From Schlegelella_A sp035995885 (GTDB taxonomy: Bacteria > Pseudomonadota > Gammaproteobacteria > Burkholderiales > Burkholderiaceae_C), in the NCBI GenBank assembly GCA_035995885.1, contig DASYKC010000122.1, positions 1-17,654 on the forward strand: a stretch of 17,654 nt of DNA, in the 5' to 3' direction. The translations under genes were made by a program, and so were the position numbers. The notes beneath the pieces were generated by a model. That model saw nothing but the letters and a program-made list of their open reading frames with translations, made no database searches and had not been told where the DNA came from. Every line of letters begins with the position of its first letter. Position 1 is the stretch's first letter. Shown here one piece after another: positions 13,213 to 17,654 of the stretch.

Positions 13213-15852
13213 ATGCATCGATACCGAATCGTTTTCTCGCTCGCACTCGCCGTCCTGCTCGCCGCGCCGCACGCCGCGTCCGCCGCGGCGCTCGCCACCA
13301 CCCAGCTGCCGCGCGGCATCCGGCCGCTGCACTACGACGTCGCCCTCGTTCCCGACGCCGCGGCGATGCGCTTCGCCGGCCGCGTCGCGGTGACGATCGA
13401 GGTCGAGCGGCCGACCCGGAGCATCGTGCTCAACGCCTCCGGCCTCGCCTTCTCGACGGCACGCCTCGCCCCGGCCGCGGTGCCGCAGAACGAGATCGCA
13501 CCGGCGCGAATCGACGTCGACGCCGCCGCGCAGACCGCGACCTTCGTCTTCACCCGGCCGATCCGCGCCGGCCGCTATGCGCTCCGTCTCAGCTACAGCG
13601 GCGCGATCGGCAGCCAGCCCAACGGCCTGTTCGCGATCGACTACGACAGCGCCGCCGGCGCGCGGCGCGCGCTCTTCACCCAGTTCGAGCACTCGCACGC
13701 GCGCAGCGTCGTGCCGTCGTGGGACGAGCCGGCCTACAAGGCGACCTTCACGCTCGAGGCCACCGTGCCGGCGGCGCAGATGGCGGTGAGCAACATGCCG
13801 GCCGCCGCGACGACCGATCTCGACGGCGGCCTGCGCAGGATCCGCTTCGCGACGTCGCCGAAGATGTCGACCTACCTGCTCTTCTTCGCCCTCGGCGACT
13901 TCGAGCGCGTCACGACGCGCGAGGGCGCGACCGAGGTCGGCATCGTCAGCCGCGCCGGCACCGCCGCGCAGGCCGCCTTCGCGCTCGCCGCCTCGAAGGA
14001 CATCCTGCGCGATTACAACGACTACTTCGCCGTGCCCTATCCGCTGCCCAAGCTCGACAACGTCGCCTCGCCGGGCGGCAGCCAGTTCTTCGCGGCGATG
14101 GAGAACTGGGGCGCGATCTACAGCTTCGAGCGCATCCTCCTCGTCGACCCGTCGATCTCGTCCGAGTCCGACCGGCAGCGCGTGTTCGGCATCGCCGCGC
14201 ACGAGATCGCGCACCAGTGGTTCGGCAACCTCGTCACCATGCGCTGGTGGGACGACATCTGGCTCAACGAGGGCTTCGCGTCGTGGATGAGCACGCGAGC
14301 GACGCAGAAGCTGCACCCCGAATGGAACACTGCGCTCGGCGCGCTGCGCCGGCGCGACGAGGCGATGGACCTCGACGCCTTCCACACCGCGCACGCGGTC
14401 GTCCAGCGCGTCGACACCGTCGATCAGGTGAGCCAGACGTTCGACTCGATCACCTACTCCAAGGGCGAGGCGGTGATCGGCATGATCGAGGCCTACGTCG
14501 GCGCCGACGCCTGGCGCGACGGCGTGCGCCGCTACATGAAGGCGAACGCCTACGGCAACACCGTCACCGACGATCTCTGGCGCCCGATCGAGCTCGCCGC
14601 GGCCAAGCCGGTCGGCGCGATCGCCCACGACTTCACGCGCCAGCCCGGCGTGCCGCTCCTGCGCGTCGAGCGCAGCACGTGCGACGGCGCCAAGACGACG
14701 CTGGCGCTCGCGCAGGCCGAGTTCAGCGCCGACCGGCCCGACAAGGCGCCGCGTCGCTGGCGCCTGCCGGTGATCGCGCGCGTCGCCGGCAACGCGCCGG
14801 CGCGAACGCTCGTCGTCGACGGCAAGGCGAGCCTGGTCGTTCCGGGCTGCGGCGCGGTCGTCGTCAACGCCGGCCAGACCGGCTACTACCGGACCTGGTA
14901 CGCGCCGGCGCAGCAGGCGGCGCTGCGCGACGGCTTCGTGGGCCTCGACGCGATCGACCAGCTCGGCCTCGTCGACGACATGTGGGCGCTCGGCCTCGCC
15001 GGCGTCGCGCCGATCGGCGACGCGCTCGAGCTGATCTCGCGCCTGCCGATCGACGCCGACGCCACCCTCTGGGCCGAGATCGCCAAGCGCCTGCAGGGCC
15101 TCGACCGGTTCTATCGCGGCGATGCGGCGCGCCAGGCGCACTGGCGCGCCTACGCGGTCGGCCGGCTTGCACCGGTGCTGGCGCGGATCGGCTGGCACGA
15201 GCGCGCCGGCGAGCCGGCGCCGGTGACGGTGCTGCGCACGACGCTGATCGAGACCCTCGGCGATCTCGGCGACGCGGCGACGGTCGCCGAGGCGCGCCGC
15301 CGCCATGCGGCGCGGGCGAGCGAGCCCGACGGCTACCCGCCGGGATTGCGCAAGTCGATCCTCGCCGTCGTCGCGCTCCACGCCGATGCGCCGACCTGGG
15401 AGGCGATGCGCGCCGCCGCGCGCGCCGAGGCGAGCCCGGTCGTCAAGGACCGGCTGTATCGCTATCTCGCGTCGGCGCGCGATCCGGCCCTCGCGCGGCG
15501 CGCCCTCGACCTCGCCCTGAGCGACGAGGCCGGCGCGACCAACGCCGCCAGCATGGTCGGCGAGGTCGCCGACGAGCACCCCGATCTCGCCTTCGATTTC
15601 GCGGTCGCCCATCGCGAGCGCATGGACGCCCTGCTCGACGACTCGGCGCGCAGCCGCTACTACCCGCGTCTGGCGGCGAAGTCGGCCGATCCGGCGATGG
15701 TCGGCAAGGTCAGGCGCTTCGCCGAGGCGAACGTGCCGGCGCCGTCGCGGCGCGCCGCCGAGACGGCGATGGCGCAGGTCGAGTTCCACGCCGCGGTGGC
15801 GAAGCACAGGCTCGCGCCTGTGGATGCCTGGCTCCAGTCGCGCGGGATGTGA
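13213..15852 (+). CDS. M1 family zinc aminopeptidase, secreted
   Basis: 879 residues. A Sec signal is visible at residues 1-24 (basic start, then FSLALAVLLAAPHAASA, cleavage after Ala24), so the mature enzyme is periplasmic or extracellular. It removes N-terminal amino acids from peptides. The exopeptidase motif is A-A-M-E-N (294-298), a variant of the usual G-x-M-E-N. The zinc site is H-E-I-A-H-x18-E: His330, Glu331 (catalytic), His334 and Glu353. Tyr415 in SITYSKGEAV is the transition-state tyrosine. The C-terminal half is an ERAP1-C-like helical domain (from about residue 545). Length is close to E. coli PepN (870), but the signal peptide and the sequence style (PSWDEPAYKATF) resemble the puromycin-sensitive/ERAP-like branch. 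It begins 32 bases after the substrate-binding protein gene with no visible Shine-Dalgarno, and may be co-transcribed with it. Confidence 0.93.
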   Translation: MHRYRIVFSLALAVLLAAPHAASAAALATTQLPRGIRPLHYDVALVPDAAAMRFAGRVAVTIEVERPTRSIVLNASGLAFSTARLAPAAVPQNEIAPARIDVDAAAQTATFVFTRPIRAGRYALRLSYSGAIGSQPNGLFAIDYDSAAGARRALFTQFEHSHARSVVPSWDEPAYKATFTLEATVPAAQMAVSNMPAAATTDLDGGLRRIRFATSPKMSTYLLFFALGDFERVTTREGATEVGIVSRAGTAAQAAFALAASKDILRDYNDYFAVPYPLPKLDNVASPGGSQFFAAMENWGAIYSFERILLVDPSISSESDRQRVFGIAAHEIAHQWFGNLVTMRWWDDIWLNEGFASWMSTRATQKLHPEWNTALGALRRRDEAMDLDAFHTAHAVVQRVDTVDQVSQTFDSITYSKGEAVIGMIEAYVGADAWRDGVRRYMKANAYGNTVTDDLWRPIELAAAKPVGAIAHDFTRQPGVPLLRVERSTCDGAKTTLALAQAEFSADRPDKAPRRWRLPVIARVAGNAPARTLVVDGKASLVVPGCGAVVVNAGQTGYYRTWYAPAQQAALRDGFVGLDAIDQLGLVDDMWALGLAGVAPIGDALELISRLPIDADATLWAEIAKRLQGLDRFYRGDAARQAHWRAYAVGRLAPVLARIGWHERAGEPAPVTVLRTTLIETLGDLGDAATVAEARRRHAARASEPDGYPPGLRKSILAVVALHADAPTWEAMRAAARAEASPVVKDRLYRYLASARDPALARRALDLALSDEAGATNAASMVGEVADEHPDLAFDFAVAHRERMDALLDDSARSRYYPRLAAKSADPAMVGKVRRFAEANVPAPSRRAAETAMAQVEFHAAVAKHRLAPVDAWLQSRGM

Positions 15853-15868
15853 AGCGAGGCCGGCGCGC

Positions 15869-17230
15869 TCAGCGCCCGCCCGCCGGCGCCGCGCGTCGCG
15901 GCAGCGGCCGCGCCAGCGTCGCCCTTGTGGCCAGGCGCTCCTCGATGCGCAGCGCCTCGTTCCACTTCGCCATCCGCTCGCCGCGCGCGAACGCGCCGAC
16001 CTTGAGCTGGCCCGTGCCCCAGCCGACGGCGAGGTGGACGACCGTCGTGTCCTCGCTCTCGCCCGATCGCGCCGAGACGATGCCGGCATGGCCGGCCGCC
16101 TGCGCCGCGTCCCACGCCGCGCGCGTCTCGCTGAGCGTGCCGCGCTGGTTCGGCTTGAGGAGCACCGCGTTGCCGGCGCCGACGCGCGCGGCGGCAACGA
16201 CGAGCGCGGCGTCGCTGACGAGGAAGTCGTCGCCGACGATCTGCAGCCGGTCGCCGGCGGCGCGCGTGAAGCGGACGAAGGCGTCGCCGTCGTCCTCGCC
16301 GAGCGGGTCCTCGATCGAGACGATCGGGTAGGTGTCGACCCAGCGCAGCAGCAGCTCGATCAGGCCGTCGCTGTCGAGCACCTTGCGGTCGAGGCCGAGG
16401 ATGTAGCGGCCGGCGCGGCCGAGCTCGGAGGCGGCGACGTCGAGGGCGATCGCGACCTGCTCGCCCGGCACGTAGCCGGCGCGCTCGATCGCCTCGACGA
16501 GCGTCGCCAGCGCCTGCTCGTTGCTCGCGAAGTCGGGCCACCAGCCGCCTTCGTCGGCGACGCCGAGGTCGGCGCCGCGATCGCGCATCAGCAGGCCGGC
16601 GTGGCGGTAGACCTCGGCCGTCCACTCGAGCGCTTCGGCGAAGCTCGTCGCCGCCGGGCAGACGACCATGAAGTCCTGGATGTCGACGCGCCGGCCGGCG
16701 TGCGCGCCGCCGCCGAAGATCTGGATCTGCGGCAGCGGCAGCATCGTCGCACCGGCGCCGCCGAGGTACTCGTGCAGCGGCACGCGCCGCGCCGCGGCGG
16801 CAGCGTGCGCGGCGGCCATCGAGACGGCCAGCGTCGCGTTGGCGCCGAGGCGCGATTTCGTCGGCGTGCCGTCGAGCTCGACCAGGCGCGCGTCGAGCGC
16901 GGCCTGCTCGTCCGCCGCCATGCCCGTGACCGCGCGCGCGATCTCGCCATCGACGTTCGCGACCGCGCGCATCACGTCGAGGCCGCCGAACGCCGCGCCG
17001 CCGTCGCGCAGCTCGTGCGCCTCGCGCGATCCCTTCGAGGCGCCGGCCGGGACGATGGCGCGGCCGACGGCGCCGCCGGCGAGCCCGACCTCGGCCTCGA
17101 CGGTCGGCCGGCCGCGGCTGTCCCAGACGCGGCGCGCGCGGACGCTGCGGATGCGGCAGTCGGCGTTGGCGTGGGTCTTTGCGTTCACGGCGCCTGCGCC
17201 GGCCCCGCGCTGCTCGTCGCTTGCGCTCAT
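15869..17230 (-). CDS. Enolase-family protein with altered active site
   Basis: 453 residues: a typical enolase core with a ~22-residue N-terminal extension and a short extra C-terminus. Enolase interconverts 2-phosphoglycerate and phosphoenolpyruvate. Retained, by analogy with yeast enolase: loop serine Ser65 (PAGASKG), His177 (GGGAHAG), Glu227 (ADEGG), magnesium ligands Asp264 (ALDVAASE), Glu307 (SIEDP) and Asp334 (VGDD), Lys359 (LLKPNQ), Arg388-Ser389 and Lys410 (GQLK). Altered: the active-site His of S-H-R-S-G-E is Ala387 (S-A-R-S-G-E), and the Glu of the Q-E-F motif is Asp186 (Q-D-F). The signature after Lys359 has Arg where an aliphatic residue is usual, and FAP after DEGG is WWP. The ATG overlaps the stop of the upstream phosphotransferase as ATGA, so the two are coupled. 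It may be a secondary enolase or a lyase of another phosphorylated hydroxy acid, not the housekeeping eno. Confidence 0.85.
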   Translation of the reverse strand: MSASDEQRGAGAGAVNAKTHANADCRIRSVRARRVWDSRGRPTVEAEVGLAGGAVGRAIVPAGASKGSREAHELRDGGAAFGGLDVMRAVANVDGEIARAVTGMAADEQAALDARLVELDGTPTKSRLGANATLAVSMAAAHAAAAARRVPLHEYLGGAGATMLPLPQIQIFGGGAHAGRRVDIQDFMVVCPAATSFAEALEWTAEVYRHAGLLMRDRGADLGVADEGGWWPDFASNEQALATLVEAIERAGYVPGEQVAIALDVAASELGRAGRYILGLDRKVLDSDGLIELLLRWVDTYPIVSIEDPLGEDDGDAFVRFTRAAGDRLQIVGDDFLVSDAALVVAAARVGAGNAVLLKPNQRGTLSETRAAWDAAQAAGHAGIVSARSGESEDTTVVHLAVGWGTGQLKVGAFARGERMAKWNEALRIEERLATRATLARPLPRRAAPAGGR

Positions 17231-17654
17231 CGGCCGCCTCGTTGTGCCAACGTCTCGCGCCAGGCGTCGGCGACGTCGCGCAGGTGCGCCGCCGGCCGAC
17301 GCAGCAACGCTCCGGCGACGCGCCGGACGCGCTCGCGATCGGCGTCGTCGTCGATGTACTCGACCGGCGACTTGCCGTCGACGCGCGCAAGCAGCAAGCC
17401 CGGCAGCAGCGCGGCGGCGCGTTGCTCGATCGCGGCGCGCGGCTCCCAGTCGACCGCGTCGAGATAGGCGCCTGCGAGCGAATCGAACGAGGCGAGGAAA
17501 GCCGTCGTCGCCGCCGGCGTCCACAGGCACTTCAGCAGCAGGTGGTTGAGGCAGAACGCGAGGTCGAACGCCGGATCGCCCCACCACGCGCACTCGGCGT
17601 CGAGCAGCACCGGCCCGTCGCGGCCGACGACGATGTTCTTCGGGCTGACGTCGC
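17227..17654 (-). CDS. APH/choline-kinase-like phosphotransferase, C-terminal part (5' end outside window)
   Basis: The frame runs off the right edge; 141 complete codons plus the stop are visible. The first visible residues read D-V-S-P-K-N-I-V-V-G, the catalytic loop of aminoglycoside phosphotransferase-fold kinases (normally H-G-D-x4-N), with the catalytic Asp at 17650-17652 and the metal-binding Asn four residues on. Then come VLLDAECAWWGDPAFDLAFCLNHLL, the metal-binding D-x-E and the family GDPAFDLA motif. The fold covers choline, homoserine, methylthioribose and hydroxylysine kinases as well as antibiotic kinases, so the substrate is open. The stop overlaps the enolase-like start by 4 bases, which points to a shared pathway. 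There is no sign of a resistance context. Confidence 0.85.
   Translation of the reverse strand, partial: DVSPKNIVVGRDGPVLLDAECAWWGDPAFDLAFCLNHLLLKCLWTPAATTAFLASFDSLAGAYLDAVDWEPRAAIEQRAAALLPGLLLARVDGKSPVEYIDDDADRERVRRVAGALLRRPAAHLRDVADAWRETLAQRGGR

Noticed and set aside
12982..16197. 1071-residue open frame on the minus strand, antisense to the substrate-binding protein and aminopeptidase genes
   Set aside because: Arg/Ala/Gly/Val/Asp-rich with no recognisable domain; it mirrors the codon bias of the clear aminopeptidase gene.
17227..17654. Antibiotic resistance gene (aminoglycoside phosphotransferase)
   Set aside because: The visible motifs are common to all APH-fold kinases; coupling to an enolase-like gene and absence of mobile elements argue for a metabolic kinase.

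Overview
This is a very GC-rich (by eye about 70%) and gene-dense bacterial window with no RNA genes, insertion sequences, CRISPR arrays or prophage. A PilU-type pilus-retraction ATPase, LPS-type glycosyltransferases, a heptose bisphosphatase and an M1 aminopeptidase with a Sec signal point to a Gram-negative proteobacterium, most likely a high-GC betaproteobacterium. That placement is inferred from protein style, not from a marker gene. Codon third positions are almost all G or C, so long open frames lie antisense or out of frame to nearly every gene; these were discarded.

Layout. (1) Positions 1-489 (+): the C-terminal part of PilU, cut by the window edge. (2) 542-1102 (-): a DJ-1/PfpI protein with its own strong Shine-Dalgarno. 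(3) 1210-10366 (-): one compact operon read right to left: GT4 glycosyltransferase, GmhB-type heptose bisphosphatase, GT9 heptosyltransferase-like, NodU/TobZ-type carbamoyltransferase, GT2 with C-terminal membrane helices, second GT9, a short GT4-like transferase, and UDP-glucuronate decarboxylase (UDP-xylose synthase). Junctions are 4-base overlaps (ATGA or GTGA) or gaps of 4-10 bases, so the eight genes are probably co-transcribed and largely translationally coupled. (4) 10367-10566: a 200-base divergent intergenic region with a near-palindrome and a direct repeat flanking an inverted repeat. (5) 10567-15852 (+): an MFS transporter, an orphan ABC substrate-binding protein with a Tat-like signal, and a secreted M1 aminopeptidase. 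(6) 15869-17654 (-): an atypical enolase homologue overlapping by 4 bases an APH/choline-kinase-like phosphotransferase that runs off the right edge.

How the genes fit together. The operon looks like a surface-glycan (LPS core or similar) assembly cluster: GmhB supplies the heptose branch, the two GT9 enzymes are the expected heptose transferases, the decarboxylase makes UDP-xylose for one of the other transferases, and the carbamoyltransferase would decorate a sugar hydroxyl. The other heptose-pathway genes (gmhA, hldE, hldD) are not in the window.

Two points stand out. The carbamoyltransferase carries a tandem hexanucleotide repeat that encodes an Ala-Ser linker between its two domains. 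The enolase homologue keeps its metal ligands and both lysines but has Ala in place of the active-site His and Asp in place of one active-site Glu, and it is coupled to a small-molecule kinase, which suggests a pathway other than glycolysis.
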